A DNA stretch of 10,653 nt from Parachlamydiales bacterium (GCA_030641465.1 DAOWHK010000032.1:1-10653); one strand, 5' to 3'; numbered from the stretch's first letter, positions 1 through 7,308 are shown. The notes: generated from the sequence alone by a model not told the origin. Program-made: numbers and translations.

Positions 1-490
1 ATCTAATTCCTTTGCCTTTATATGGCTCAGGTGGCCTCAAAGATCTAACATTCGCTGCAAATTGACCTACCTGCTGCTTATCTATTCCAGAAATAGTCAC
101 ATTAGTACTTTTTTCAATTTTAATCGTTAACCCTGCAGGAATTTTTAGTTGCGAAGGATGCGAAAAACCCAGCTGAAGATCCATAGAATCTCCGTTTACT
201 GCAGCCCTGTAACCAACACCAATGAGCTTTAGATTCTTCACGAATCCTATTGAAACTCCAATAATTATATTATTAATTAAGGAGCGGTATAACCCATACA
301 TAGGTTTTTCTAAAGCAGGTGAAGGAACAAATTTCACAGTTAGTAGAACTTCTTCTATAGCAACTGTTATTCCTTCTGGAAGGAGCACTTCAAGAGTTCC
401 CTTCGGTCCTTTTGCAACTATTTTTTCTTTAGTTACTGTTAATTCTACTCCCTTTGGAATCAGAATAGGGGTTTGACCCAGGCGTGACAT
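1..490 (-). CDS. rplF: 50S ribosomal protein L6, C-terminus cut by window edge
   Basis: Large-subunit protein L6, which binds 23S rRNA near the factor-binding region. The reading frame opens with ATG at 490 (MSRLGQTPILIPKG) behind a clear AGAGGA ribosome binding site. It stays open for 163 codons to the left edge, so about 20 C-terminal residues are missing judging by the usual length near 180. The visible end carries the L6 signature PEPYKGKGIR (about residues 154-163), which is diagnostic. It follows rpsH by 25 bases in the same operon, as in the bacterial spc cluster, where rplR and rpsE would come next outside the window. No damage is seen in the visible part. Identity is essentially certain. 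Confidence 0.97.
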   Translation of the reverse strand, partial: MSRLGQTPILIPKGVELTVTKEKIVAKGPKGTLEVLLPEGITVAIEEVLLTVKFVPSPALEKPMYGLYRSLINNIIIGVSIGFVKNLKLIGVGYRAAVNGDSMDLQLGFSHPSQLKIPAGLTIKIEKSTNVTISGIDKQQVGQFAANVRSLRPPEPYKGKGIR

Positions 491-515
491 GATTTTCCTC
501 TACAATTTGTAATTA

Positions 516-911
516 TTACCATACAAGGCAGAGCAACTCTCCACCCACTTTTTCTTTGCGTGCAACGTCTCCAGAAATTACACCTTTTGGCGTAGAAATA
601 ATCGCAGTACCAAGTCCACTTAATACACGTGGAATATCACTATAACTGACATAACGACGAAGTCCTGGTTTAGACATCCTCTTCAATCCAGAAATCACAG
701 AATCTCTAGTATTTCTTTTATATCTGATAAACACACGAATCTTTCTTTTTTCTTCATTAACAAGAAAATTTTCGATATATCCTTTATCTCTCAAAACTTT
801 GACGATATTGATGTTCATTTTGCTGTAATTCAAATCAACAAATCGTAACTTTGCATCTTTTCCATTGCGTATTCTAGTAAGCAAATCAGCAATCGGATCA
901 CTTAACGTCAT
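516..911 (-). CDS. rpsH: 30S ribosomal protein S8
   Basis: Small-subunit protein S8, which binds the central domain of 16S rRNA and helps assemble the platform. In E. coli it is also the translational repressor of the spc operon. The product has 131 residues, the usual size. The N-terminus MTLSDPIADLLTRIRNG is typical, and the C-terminal signature GTAIISTPKGVISG followed by a GGELLCLVW end is that of S8. Its ATG directly abuts the TAG stop of rplE (TAGATG, positions 914-909), which suggests translational coupling to L5. Ends in TAA. Whether an S8 regulatory hairpin exists on this mRNA cannot be judged by eye. Confidence 0.98.
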   Translation of the reverse strand: MTLSDPIADLLTRIRNGKDAKLRFVDLNYSKMNINIVKVLRDKGYIENFLVNEEKRKIRVFIRYKRNTRDSVISGLKRMSKPGLRRYVSYSDIPRVLSGLGTAIISTPKGVISGDVARKEKVGGELLCLVW

Positions 912-1463
912 CTAGGTATTCTCCTGTTTATGCTTAAAGGGTAGGCCAAGTTGCTTTAGCAGTGCAAAGCACTCTTCATCAGTGTTGGCTGTAGTGACAA
1001 ATGTCACATTCATTCCTTGATCTCTTTTGACTTCATCTAGATTAATTTCTGGAAACATTTGCTGGTCGGTCAATCCTAGTGAGTAATTACCTCTACCATC
1101 ACCTTTCAAATTAAATCCTCTAAAATCTCGAATGCGTGGGCTTACAATATTTGAAAAACGATCGAAAAAGTCATACATTCTTTTGTTTCGAAGAGTGACC
1201 TTTAGTCCAATTGACTGACCCTCTCGAAGCTTAAAATTAGCGACAGATTTCTTAGCATTTCTTACAAGTGGTTTTTGACCAGATATAAGAGTAAGCTCTT
1301 TTATGCAAACTTGTAATATTCCTTTATCATTTATAGCTTCTCCCACACCCATATTAATTACAATCTTAACAAGCTCAGGTATTTTCATTACATTATTAAA
1401 TGAAAATTGCTTGAATAATTCCTGCTTAATCTCGCTGTGATAACGTTTCTTTAATCTAGACAT
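912..1463 (-). CDS. rplE: 50S ribosomal protein L5
   Basis: Large-subunit protein L5, which binds 5S rRNA and contacts the P-site tRNA and the small-subunit head. The product has 183 residues, close to the usual 178-180. The L5 signature lies in [17 protein letters not shown] (about residues 27-43). The central [20 protein letters not shown] stretch and the C-terminal [13 protein letters not shown] motif are also typical. The start ATG lies 5 bases after the rplX stop, with an AGGAAA-type binding site inside the end of rplX. It ends with TAG, one of several genes here that use amber as a true stop, which matters for reading the internal TAG of rplD. Confidence 0.98.
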   Translation of the reverse strand: MSRLKKRYHSEIKQELFKQFSFNNVMKIPELVKIVINMGVGEAINDKGILQVCIKELTLISGQKPLVRNAKKSVANFKLREGQSIGLKVTLRNKRMYDFFDRFSNIVSPRIRDFRGFNLKGDGRGNYSLGLTDQQMFPEINLDEVKRDQGMNVTFVTTANTDEECFALLKQLGLPFKHKQENT

Positions 1464-1468
1464 CTTGA

Positions 1469-1804
1469 TTATTTCCTAGCTTTCCTTATATTTCGATAAT
1501 GCACTTCTTTTCCTAGATCAAGATAGTACAACTCTTTACTTCCATCTAATTCATGTTTCAATTTCACACGAATTTTTTTCCCAGCTTGATCACATAAGGA
1601 TACATTTGAGATGTGAATTGGTACTTCAATTTCAATAATTTCGGAAGGTGCGTTTTGTTCTCTTCTTTTTTGATGTTTTTTTCTAATATTAACACCTTGA
1701 ATCAGAATGCGATTTCCTTTCACTGAAAGGACATCTCCTACCTTTCCCTTATCGTTTCCGGCAGTTACAAGAACTTTACTACCTTTTATAATCCACTTTT
1801 TCAT
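1469..1804 (-). CDS. rplX: 50S ribosomal protein L24
   Basis: Large-subunit protein L24, an early 23S rRNA assembly initiator near the tunnel exit. I start it at the ATG at 1804 ([21 protein letters not shown]), giving 111 residues, the normal length. An AAAGGAA binding site precedes it. The frame is open further upstream, to an ATG-like position at 1837, but that would overlap rplN and add residues not found in the family. The KOW motif is visible at the N-terminus ([20 protein letters not shown]). The PIHISNVSL segment in the second half is typical of bacterial L24. Lies 13 bases after rplN. Confidence 0.96.
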   Translation of the reverse strand: MKKWIIKGSKVLVTAGNDKGKVGDVLSVKGNRILIQGVNIRKKHQKRREQNAPSEIIEIEVPIHISNVSLCDQAGKKIRVKLKHELDGSKELYYLDLGKEVHYRNIRKARK

Positions 1805-1817
1805 TAAACAGTTCCTT

Positions 1818-2186
1818 TTAAATAACTTCTGGAGCAAGAGAGCTAATTTTAATAAAGCCTTTATCCTTTACTTCTCTTGCAACGGGACCAAATATCCTTG
1901 TTCCACGTGGATTTTGCTTATCGTCAATAATTACACAACTATTGTCGTAAAATCTAAGATGAGAACCATCACTACGTCTGATATAACTTTTTGTTCGCAC
2001 AATAACAGCCTTAATGACTTCACCCTTTTTAACAACTGACTTTGGATCTGCTTCTTTTACAGAGCAAACTATAACATCGCCTACATGAGCATAACGTCTT
2101 CTCGTTCCTTTAAGAACTCTAAAACATTTTACTCGCTTTGCTCCGCTATTGTCAGCGACTTCTAATTCTGTTTCTTCTTGAATCAT
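1818..2186 (-). CDS. rplN: 50S ribosomal protein L14
   Basis: Large-subunit protein L14, at the subunit interface, forming intersubunit bridges and contacting L19. The product has 122 residues, exactly the typical bacterial length. The N-terminus [19 protein letters not shown] is strongly conserved, and the C-terminus has the expected [12 protein letters not shown] segment before the ISSLAPEVI end. The start ATG follows a GAGAGA-type binding site in a 28-base gap after rpsQ, one of the longer gaps in the operon. No anomalies seen. Confidence 0.98.
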   Translation of the reverse strand: MIQEETELEVADNSGAKRVKCFRVLKGTRRRYAHVGDVIVCSVKEADPKSVVKKGEVIKAVIVRTKSYIRRSDGSHLRFYDNSCVIIDDKQNPRGTRIFGPVAREVKDKGFIKISSLAPEVI

Positions 2187-2214
2187 TTTTTCTCTCGCAA
2201 GTATTTTATATCGA

Positions 2215-2454
2215 TTATGAAGCCATAACCTCTTTTACAATCCAACGCTTCAATTTAGATATCGGTCTAGTTTCTTCAATCAGCACTTTTTGACCGACTT
2301 GTATATCATGTGTCTCATTATGTGCATAGTATTTCTTAGACTGTTTAATAATCTTTCTATACTGTGGATGCTTAATTGTTCTTTCAACAGAAACAGTTAC
2401 GGTCTTTTGCATTTTATTTGAAACAACAACACCTTCTTTTACTTTTTTATTCAT
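2215..2454 (-). CDS. rpsQ: 30S ribosomal protein S17
   Basis: Small-subunit protein S17, an OB-fold protein that binds the 5' domain of 16S rRNA early in assembly. The product has 79 residues, typical for bacteria. The [12 protein letters not shown] segment near the N-terminus and the signature [18 protein letters not shown] (about residues 53-70) identify it. The start ATG is one base after the TAG stop of rpmC, so its binding site lies inside rpmC and the two are probably translationally coupled. Confidence 0.98.
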   Translation of the reverse strand: MNKKVKEGVVVSNKMQKTVTVSVERTIKHPQYRKIIKQSKKYYAHNETHDIQVGQKVLIEETRPISKLKRWIVKEVMAS

Positions 2455-2455
2455 A

Positions 2456-2668
2456 CTACTTACTGTTAGCTCCTTGAAGTTGTTTGTGTCTTAGCGCAGT
2501 CAAGACTCTTGCTCTATCTTTTCTTTTTTCAATAAGAAGATGGGGCTTTTCCAATTTTCTGAGCACTTTCAGCTGATTTGTAAGATCAAAGAGTTCTCTT
2601 GAGAGAGTTTCTGCTTGAACATTTAGTTCTTCAACTGATTGATTTAATATTTCTTCAAATTTCAACAT
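2456..2668 (-). CDS. rpmC: 50S ribosomal protein L29
   Basis: Large-subunit protein L29, a small two-helix protein at the tunnel exit next to L23, part of the docking area for exported-protein factors. The product has 70 residues, normal size. The sequence is helical and charged throughout, and the C-terminal [12 protein letters not shown] is the L29 signature. It sits between rplP (16-base gap) and rpsQ (one-base gap), the canonical position. Stop codon is TAG. Confidence 0.96.
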   Translation of the reverse strand: MLKFEEILNQSVEELNVQAETLSRELFDLTNQLKVLRKLEKPHLLIEKRKDRARVLTALRHKQLQGANSK

Positions 2669-2684
2669 CTTTCCTTACTCTTAA

Positions 2685-3104
2685 TTAAGCTCTTTCAACT
2701 CTTGATACAAAACGGGTTCTTAACGGTAGTTTTGCAGCAGCTTTTAATAACGCAGCTTTAGCATCATCAATCGATACATTGCCAACTTCAAACAAAATTC
2801 TGCCAGGTCTTACTGGAGCAACCCAATGATCTGTAGCTCCTTTTCCTTTACCCATTCTAGTTTCAGCAGGTTTTTTTGTTATCGGCTTGTCTGGAAAAAT
2901 TCTAATCCAAACCTTTCCTTTTCTACTAAAGTAGCGACTTATGGAAACTCTACAAGCCTCTATTTGCTTATTAGTAATTTTACCTCTTTGAAGTACTTGC
3001 ATTCCAAAATCGCCAAATTCAACGAATTGACCACTATTAGCAAGCCCTGTAAGCTTTCCTTTCTGCTGCTTCCGATATTTCGTGCGTGATGGTATTTGTG
3101 CCAT
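2685..3104 (-). CDS. rplP: 50S ribosomal protein L16
   Basis: Large-subunit protein L16, which organises 23S rRNA around the A site and helps position tRNA. The product has 139 residues, in line with other chlamydial and bacterial L16. Signature regions are [12 protein letters not shown] near the N-terminus, [19 protein letters not shown] in the middle, and RMGKGKG followed by [13 protein letters not shown] in the second half. The conserved Arg of RMGKGKG corresponds to the E. coli residue that can be hydroxylated. It lies 21 bases after rpsC and 16 before rpmC. Confidence 0.98.
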   Translation of the reverse strand: MAQIPSRTKYRKQQKGKLTGLANSGQFVEFGDFGMQVLQRGKITNKQIEACRVSISRYFSRKGKVWIRIFPDKPITKKPAETRMGKGKGATDHWVAPVRPGRILFEVGNVSIDDAKAALLKAAAKLPLRTRFVSRVERA

Positions 3105-3125
3105 ATTTCTATTCTCCTATACTCC

Positions 3126-3752
3126 TTAAGAGTCTTCCCCTCGATTAATCCAAACTTTTACTCCAATTGAGCCATATGTAGTTTCTGCACGAGCAGTTGC
3201 ATAATCAATGGCGGCTCTTAAAGTATGCAGAGGAATCCGTCCTTCTTTGTACCATTCAGTTCGAGCAATTTCTGCACCACCAACGCGTCCAGAAATTTGC
3301 ACTTTTATTCCAAGAGCTCCTGCATCCATAGTTGACAGTATTGCCTTTTTCAAGACTCTACGGAAGGCAACCCTTCTCTCTATCTGCTTAGATATTGCTT
3401 CAGCTACAAGTTGCGCGTCTAAGTCAGGTCTTTTGATTTCTACAACTTCAATCCAAATTTCCTTTCCAGTAAACTTATTTAGTTCCTGTTTAAGGATATC
3501 AATTTCAGCTCCACGTTTGCCAATAACAAGACCCGGTCTTGCAGTATGAAGAGTGACTTCGATTTTTTCACTCATGCGTTTAATTTCTATCTTTGATGTG
3601 CCAACACAACAGGGCTTTTTTAATAGAAATTTTCGTATTCTTATGTCTTCATTTAGCAAAGTTCCAAATTCTTTCTTGTTTGCAAACCATTTTGATTTCC
3701 AAGCTTTGTTTAAGACTAGTCTAAATCCAATTGGCGATGTTTTTTGTCCCAT
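3126..3752 (-). CDS. rpsC: 30S ribosomal protein S3
   Basis: Small-subunit protein S3, which with S4 and S5 lines the mRNA entry tunnel. The product has 208 residues. It begins MGQKTSPIGFRLVLNKAWKS, has the KH-domain loop in GLVIGKRGAEI (GKRG, about residues 75-85), and the C-terminal domain signature around GRVGGAEIARTEWYKEGRIPLHTLRA. It ends soon after GVKVWINRG, so it lacks most of the variable C-terminal tail of longer S3 proteins (220-235 residues). All conserved parts are present, so this is not a truncation of function. The gap to rplV is 14 bases. Confidence 0.98.
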   Translation of the reverse strand: MGQKTSPIGFRLVLNKAWKSKWFANKKEFGTLLNEDIRIRKFLLKKPCCVGTSKIEIKRMSEKIEVTLHTARPGLVIGKRGAEIDILKQELNKFTGKEIWIEVVEIKRPDLDAQLVAEAISKQIERRVAFRRVLKKAILSTMDAGALGIKVQISGRVGGAEIARTEWYKEGRIPLHTLRAAIDYATARAETTYGSIGVKVWINRGEDS

Positions 3753-3766
3753 TATATTCCTTTCTT

Positions 3767-4102
3767 TTAAGTCCCAACAGTTATTGAAAAATGGCTTGTC
3801 CTTTTCAAGATAGGTGCTCTACCGCCCCGACACTTTGACTTTGCTCTTTTCATTGTTGGACCATCATCAACTCTTATTTCAGAGATTACTAGATCTCTAC
3901 GCTGAACATTAAGCAATGTTTCTGCATTTGCTACAGCGCTATCTAAAGTTTTCTTAAGGAGTCTTCCTCCTTTTAATTTACAAAACATAAGTTGAATATA
4001 TGCATCTTCAACCTTCAATCCGCGAATAAGATCAGCGGCAAGTCTTGCTTTACTAGGACTAATTCTTACGAATTTCGTTTTTGCATGCGCTCGATTACTC
4101 AT
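3767..4102 (-). CDS. rplV: 50S ribosomal protein L22
   Basis: Large-subunit protein L22. Its beta hairpin lines the peptide exit tunnel opposite L4 and forms the constriction that macrolides and stalling peptides sense. The product has 111 residues. Family features are RISPSKARLAADLIRG near the N-terminus and the C-terminal signature GPTMKRAKSKCRGGRAPI followed by KRTSHFSI. The hairpin segment looks intact. Lies 11 bases after rpsS. This is the partner of L4 in the tunnel, relevant because the rplD gene here is interrupted. Confidence 0.97.
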   Translation of the reverse strand: MSNRAHAKTKFVRISPSKARLAADLIRGLKVEDAYIQLMFCKLKGGRLLKKTLDSAVANAETLLNVQRRDLVISEIRVDDGPTMKRAKSKCRGGRAPILKRTSHFSITVGT

Positions 4103-4113
4103 ATTTCGTATCC

Positions 4114-4377
4114 TTATTTTTTAACCGGGTGTCCTTTAAATAGTCTAGTTGGTGAAAATTCACCCAATTTATGCCCAACCATGTTTTCAGAAACAAAGAC
4201 TGTGATAAACTTTCGACCATTGTGAACATCAATTGTATGTCCAATCATATCAGGAGTAATCATTGATCTTCTTGACCAAGTTTTAATTGCAATTTTTGTT
4301 CCATTGATATTTTGCTTCATCACTTTTTCATATAAATGGTGATCTACAAACGGACCTTTTCTTAATGACCTACCCAT
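4114..4377 (-). CDS. rpsS: 30S ribosomal protein S19
   Basis: Small-subunit head protein S19, which forms a complex with S13 and contacts A- and P-site tRNA. The product has 87 residues, typical. Recognised from [15 protein letters not shown] at the N-terminus, [19 protein letters not shown] in the middle, and [21 protein letters not shown] with [10 protein letters not shown] at the end. It follows rplB by 8 bases, the canonical position. Confidence 0.98.
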   Translation of the reverse strand: MGRSLRKGPFVDHHLYEKVMKQNINGTKIAIKTWSRRSMITPDMIGHTIDVHNGRKFITVFVSENMVGHKLGEFSPTRLFKGHPVKK

Positions 4378-4385
4378 ACTGCCTC

Positions 4386-5228
4386 TTATTTTTTCCTACG
4401 ATCTTTAACGATCCATTTATTAGTCTTTTTCTTTGAGCGAGTTCGATAACCTTTTGTTTGCATACCCCATGGTGTTTGCGGAGTATATCCATTATGTCTC
4501 CCCTCTCCACCACCATGTGGGTGATCAACTGGGTTCATCGCTGTTCCTCTTACAGTTGGCCTAATACCTTTCCAGCGATTTCGGCCAGCTTTTCCTTCTA
4601 CTCGAAGAGCTCTTTCTGCATTTGATACTCGACCAAAAGTAGCGCGGCAACTTTCGTTAATTAATCTAACTTCACCAGACGGCATTTTTAAGGTAGCATA
4701 ACCATTACTTCTCGCTTGCAACTGCGCTGATAAACCAGCTGATCTAACAAGCTTTGCACCTCTGCCAGGATAGAGCTCAACATTATGAATAACAGATCCA
4801 AGTGGCATATTTTTTAATGCCATTGCACATCCTACTTTGAATAATGCACCTTCACCTGAAAATATTTTATCCCCTACTGTAATCCCTTCTGGAGCTATGA
4901 TATACCTCTTTTCTCCATCCAGATAATTAATGAGTGCAATATGAGCTGTTCGGTTTGGATCATACTCAACGGAAGCAACCCTTCCTTCTATACCATCTTT
5001 ATTTCGTTTAAAGTCTATAATACGATAGGCTCTTTTATGTCCTCCACCTAAGTGGCGACAAGTAATTCTTCCATGATGGTTACGACCACTTGTTCGTTTC
5101 TTCGAAGAGAGCAGATTTTTTGTAGGCTTTACCGTTGCTCTCGTTTTTCCTACTCTAGTCAACTCATGATTACTCGGAAGAACAAGCTTGCGCAAACTCG
5201 GTGTGATTGGTCGAAATTTCTTTACCAT
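4386..5228 (-). CDS. rplB: 50S ribosomal protein L2
   Basis: Large-subunit protein L2, among the most conserved ribosomal proteins. It is needed for subunit association and lies close to the peptidyl transferase centre. The product has 280 residues. The [16 protein letters not shown] region (about residues 51-66) belongs to the RNA-binding N-terminal half. The signature [14 protein letters not shown] lies at about 231-244, where His236 matches the E. coli His229 needed for peptidyl transferase function. The basic C-terminus is also typical. It is 23 bases downstream of rplW. No anomalies. Confidence 0.99.
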   Translation of the reverse strand: MVKKFRPITPSLRKLVLPSNHELTRVGKTRATVKPTKNLLSSKKRTSGRNHHGRITCRHLGGGHKRAYRIIDFKRNKDGIEGRVASVEYDPNRTAHIALINYLDGEKRYIIAPEGITVGDKIFSGEGALFKVGCAMALKNMPLGSVIHNVELYPGRGAKLVRSAGLSAQLQARSNGYATLKMPSGEVRLINESCRATFGRVSNAERALRVEGKAGRNRWKGIRPTVRGTAMNPVDHPHGGGEGRHNGYTPQTPWGMQTKGYRTRSKKKTNKWIVKDRRKK

Positions 5229-5251
5229 TTTAACATCGCTCCTTATACCAA

Positions 5252-5590
5252 TTATACTTCATCGTCAATCATATCACCGGCTTCAAATGTGATAATTGCT
5301 TTCTTAAATCCTGGGCGGAAACCGAGTCTACCCCTCACCCTTCTTTTTTTTTGTTTCATCGTGATGGTATTCACAGACTTAACTTTAACTTTCTTTTCAG
5401 AATATATTTCTTCAATAGCCTTAGCAATTTGATGTTTTGTCGCTTTTTTATCAACTACAAAAACATATTTAGGTAGGCTACACTTAGAAACGCATCGATT
5501 GCTAGTATTATTATGCAATTGTTCTAACATTCTAGTTTTTTCAGTAACTCTACGGGATTTGACAATTTTAAAAATATTTTGATTTGTCAT
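5252..5590 (-). CDS. rplW: 50S ribosomal protein L23
   Basis: Large-subunit protein L23 at the tunnel exit, the docking site for trigger factor and signal recognition particle. The product has 112 residues, as in Chlamydia (about 111) and slightly longer than in E. coli. The VTEKTRML motif near the N-terminus, the [22 protein letters not shown] core and the [19 protein letters not shown] loop region are characteristic. Its ATG (5590-5588) shares one base with the TAA of rplD (TAATG). Translation is therefore probably coupled to L4, and would be affected by the premature stop in rplD. Confidence 0.97.
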   Translation of the reverse strand: MTNQNIFKIVKSRRVTEKTRMLEQLHNNTSNRCVSKCSLPKYVFVVDKKATKHQIAKAIEEIYSEKKVKVKSVNTITMKQKKRRVRGRLGFRPGFKKAIITFEAGDMIDDEV

Positions 5591-6264
5591 TATTTACTCG
5601 CTCTCCCTAATACTTCTTTTAGTTCTTCAACAGCTGTATCGACAATTACTATGCCTTGAGCCTTAATCACGTCATAACCACTAATACTCAAAGCAGGCAT
5701 AAACCCTACTCCGGGAATGTTTCTTGTGCTTTTCACAAAACATTCACATTCTTTGCGGGACTTATCACTTACATCTTCTCGATTTGATTTTCCTAAAAAC
5801 AGAATTTTTTTTCCTTCTAGTCCGACAGCTTTAAGAAATTGAGAAACGCGCTTTGTTTTAGGCTCTTTCATTTCTGAAAGATCAAGGACATACACTAGAT
5901 GATTGGAAATTTTTTCTGAAACAAGGAAATTTACCGCTCCCTGCTTTTCTCTTTGGTTAATTTTTACATGTTGATTAAATTTTGGTTTAGGCCCAAAAAC
6001 TATACCGCCACCTTTGAACTGGGGCGCCGCTAACGTTCCTTGTCTAGCACGTCCTGTTCCTTTTTGCGGATGAGGTTTTTTCCCCTAGCATTTCACCTCG
6101 GACCGCCCCTTCGTATTCGGACTCCACTGACGTCCATTATTGCGAATAGCAACAAGATAGTCTTTAATCATTTGAGAGTTTGCTTTTTGTTGCATCAGAG
6201 ACTCATCTATATCAACAGAGCCAATTTCTTTACCGTCCAGATCGTATTTTTTTAAATTAGCCAC
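5590..6264 (-). CDS. rplD: 50S ribosomal protein L4, interrupted by an in-frame TAG at codon 60
   Basis: Large-subunit protein L4, whose extended loop lines the exit tunnel. In E. coli it also represses the S10 operon. The start is taken as GTG at 6264 ([13 protein letters not shown]), with AGAGGA 6 bases upstream. No ATG fits, since the ATG-like position at 6330 lies inside rplC. From GTG to the TAA at 5590 the frame has 224 positions, the length of chlamydial L4. Codon 60 (6087-6085) is TAG, directly between [10 protein letters not shown] and [16 protein letters not shown], which is the highly conserved start of the loop. Downstream the same frame continues with [20 protein letters not shown] and a normal C-terminal domain to the end. 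I checked that the frame is identical on both sides, so this is a codon substitution and not an indel. In related proteins a small residue (Ser) sits here, so TCG to TAG is a plausible single change. It may be a sequence error, a mutation, or readthrough. The nearest later start-like codon (GTG at 5895) would omit the loop. Confidence 0.9.
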
Positions 6265-6270
6265 TTCAGT

Positions 6271-6276
6271 TCCTCT
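6271..6276 (-). promoter_or_regulatory. ribosome binding site deciding the GTG start of rplD
   Basis: AGAGGA lies 6 bases before the GTG at 6264, in the short gap after the rplC stop (TAG, 6284-6282). It supports GTG as the initiation codon of L4 rather than any upstream codon inside rplC. Confidence 0.7.
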
Positions 6277-6281
6277 CAAGC

Positions 6282-6920
6282 CTATTTTTGTACGGGTTTC
6301 TTTACAGATTCTCGAATGATAACCAGGCAATTAGTTCCGCCTGGAATCGAACCTTTAACAAGAATTACTTGCTTTTCTTTATCAACTAGCATTACCGGAA
6401 GATTTTCTACTGTTTTTCGTTTTGACCCCATTTGACCTGGCATTTTCACACCTGGTAAACAACGTCCCGGAGTAGATCTCATCCCGGTAGATCCTCCATG
6501 CCTGTGAAATCCAGAACCGTGAGCCGCAGGCCCTCCTTTGAACCCGTGACGCTTAATTACCCCTTGAAACCCCTTTCCTTTAGAAATTCCACAAACGTCA
6601 ACAAGCACACCAGCCTCAAACTGCTCTACCCCGATTTCCTGACCTAGTTCATGCTGATCTGCTGAACGTGATTCAAGCAAATGTCTCCGTGGTTCTATTT
6701 GCGCTTTTGCAAAATGTCCTTGGAGCGGTTTTTTTACATTTTTCTTTTTAATTGATTTGTCAAACCCAAGTTGAACAGCTTGGTAACCATCCTTTTCATC
6801 CGTTTTAATTTGAACAACAATATTAGGCTCGACTGAGATAACTGTGCATGGAGTTACAACACCCTTTTCATCAAAGATGCAAGTCATCCCCTTTTTCTTA
6901 CCCATTAACTTTCGAGACAT
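6282..6920 (-). CDS. rplC: 50S ribosomal protein L3
   Basis: Large-subunit protein L3, an assembly initiator that reaches to the peptidyl transferase centre. I use the ATG at 6920 (MSRKLMGKKKGMTCIF), giving 212 residues. It has AAGGA 8 bases upstream, while the ATG at 6947 has no such site and adds nine non-family residues. The conserved part GISKGKGFQGVIKRHGFKGG (about 111-130), with HGSGFHRHGGSTGMRSTPG after it, identifies L3. The position of the glutamine methylated by PrmB in E. coli is occupied by Ser here (MRSTPG), so that modification should be absent, as seems usual in this group. It is the first gene of the ribosomal operon: there is no rpsJ before it, as in Chlamydia. Ends in TAG. 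Confidence 0.97.
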   Translation of the reverse strand: MSRKLMGKKKGMTCIFDEKGVVTPCTVISVEPNIVVQIKTDEKDGYQAVQLGFDKSIKKKNVKKPLQGHFAKAQIEPRRHLLESRSADQHELGQEIGVEQFEAGVLVDVCGISKGKGFQGVIKRHGFKGGPAAHGSGFHRHGGSTGMRSTPGRCLPGVKMPGQMGSKRKTVENLPVMLVDKEKQVILVKGSIPGGTNCLVIIRESVKKPVQK

Positions 6921-6928
6921 ACCTAGTT

Positions 6929-6933
6929 TCCTT
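6929..6933 (-). promoter_or_regulatory. ribosome binding site deciding the rplC start
   Basis: AAGGA at 8 bases from the ATG at 6920. The alternative ATG at 6947 lacks a purine-rich site at useful distance, so the shorter L3 is preferred. Confidence 0.7.
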
Positions 6934-6966
6934 TTCAATTCATGCACTCAACTTTAGCGTGCGGCG

Positions 6967-6975
6967 TATATAATA
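6967..6975 (-). promoter_or_regulatory. possible -10 region of the ribosomal protein operon promoter
   Basis: On the minus strand TATTATATA offers overlapping -10-like hexamers (TATTAT, TATATA) about 50 bases before the rplC ATG. No good -35 match lies 16-18 bases upstream; the nearest candidates (such as GTAAAG) are poor. Chlamydial sigma66 tolerates weak -35 elements, so a promoter here is plausible but unproven. Transcription might also read through from upstream genes. Confidence 0.3.
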
Positions 6976-7007
6976 CGATTCCTGTTTCTTGGCTTTACTG
7001 CTCACAC

Positions 7008-7026
7008 TTACATGCATAACATGTAA
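7008..7026. repeat. perfect 7-bp inverted repeat with 5-bp spacer upstream of rplC
   Basis: The arms TTACATG (7008-7014) and CATGTAA (7020-7026) are exact inverted copies around CATAA. It lies about 33 bases upstream of the candidate -10 for rplC, outside any long reading frame. It could be a regulator's operator or a small hairpin. It has no T-run and is AT-rich, so it does not look like an intrinsic terminator. Function is unknown. Confidence 0.4.
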
Positions 7027-7121
7027 TTTAAATAGCCATCATTTACGACTTAAGCAGAAAGGCTATCAAATCACAGCTTTTCCTACAAACAAAATTTAAT
7101 ATTGCGCTTAAGAGATCTCAC

Positions 7122-7308
7122 TTAGAAATCCTCCCCTAACTCTTTAGCCCACTTTTTTCCAATCACCGCGCTTTTGCAACTCGCTTATATTCAGGCATTT
7201 GCTGAACCACAATCTTTGCAAGCTTAATCACAAATCTTCGATCAAATTTTTAAAAATCGAGCTTCCAAACATTCTTCTTAAAAGCTTGATAAATCTGACC
7301 AAAAGCAT
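7122..7308 (-). pseudogene. possible decayed coding remnant: three short frames, each shifted by -1
   Basis: Three short minus-strand frames follow one another with minimal overlaps. They are ATG 7308-7228 (26 residues, MLLVRFIKLLRRMFGSS...), GTG 7231-7163 (22 residues, VIKLAKIVVQQMPEYKRVAK...) and GTG 7166-7122 (14 residues, VIGKKWAKELGEDF). The first ATG overlaps the stop of the 61-residue ORF (TGATG), and the next two junctions are GTGA. Joined, they read as a basic, plausible protein-like sequence, as expected for a gene 3' part that has lost single bases three times. They could equally be chance frames in AT-rich DNA. I do not recognise a family. Confidence 0.25.

Larger units (their letters stand above)
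6921..7307. other. leader/intergenic region before the ribosomal operon
   Basis: About 390 bases without a convincing gene. From the rplC side it holds the ribosome binding site, a weak promoter candidate (6967-6975), a 7-bp dyad (7008-7026) and a 6-bp inverted repeat ATAGCC/GGCTAT (7032-7037 and 7061-7066, 23-base loop). Beyond these lie short minus-strand reading-frame pieces (7122-7308). I saw no tRNA cloverleaf, rRNA fragment or clear GC-rich hairpin plus T-run terminator on either strand. Confidence 0.6.

Noticed and set aside
222..476. Plus-strand open frames opposite the ribosomal genes, such as 222-476, 2826-3089 and 5052-5432
   Set aside because: They are antisense shadows of conserved minus-strand genes, with no binding sites or recognisable protein features.
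6085..6087. Genetic code with TAG reassigned to an amino acid
   Set aside because: rplC, rplE, rpmC and the first paralogue all end at TAG at the correct family length or position; no other internal TAG is seen in conserved genes.
5590..6330. Frameshift as the cause of the two-part L4 reading frame
   Set aside because: I translated across 6120-6001 codon by codon: the upstream and downstream L4 parts are in the same frame, with only one TAG codon between them.
6921..6947. Longer L3 starting at ATG 6947
   Set aside because: It has no ribosome binding site, and the extra residues do not belong to the L3 family; ATG 6920 has AAGGA at 8 bases.
6969..6974. Plus-strand TATAAT that could drive transcription toward the paralogues
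   Set aside because: No matching -35 and no plus-strand gene follows; it is the reverse side of the AT-rich candidate -10 for rplC.
7228..7260. AT-rich palindrome TCGAT...ATCGA as an intrinsic terminator
   Set aside because: Arms are only 5 bases, the stem would be AT-rich, and no T-run follows in the direction of transcription.
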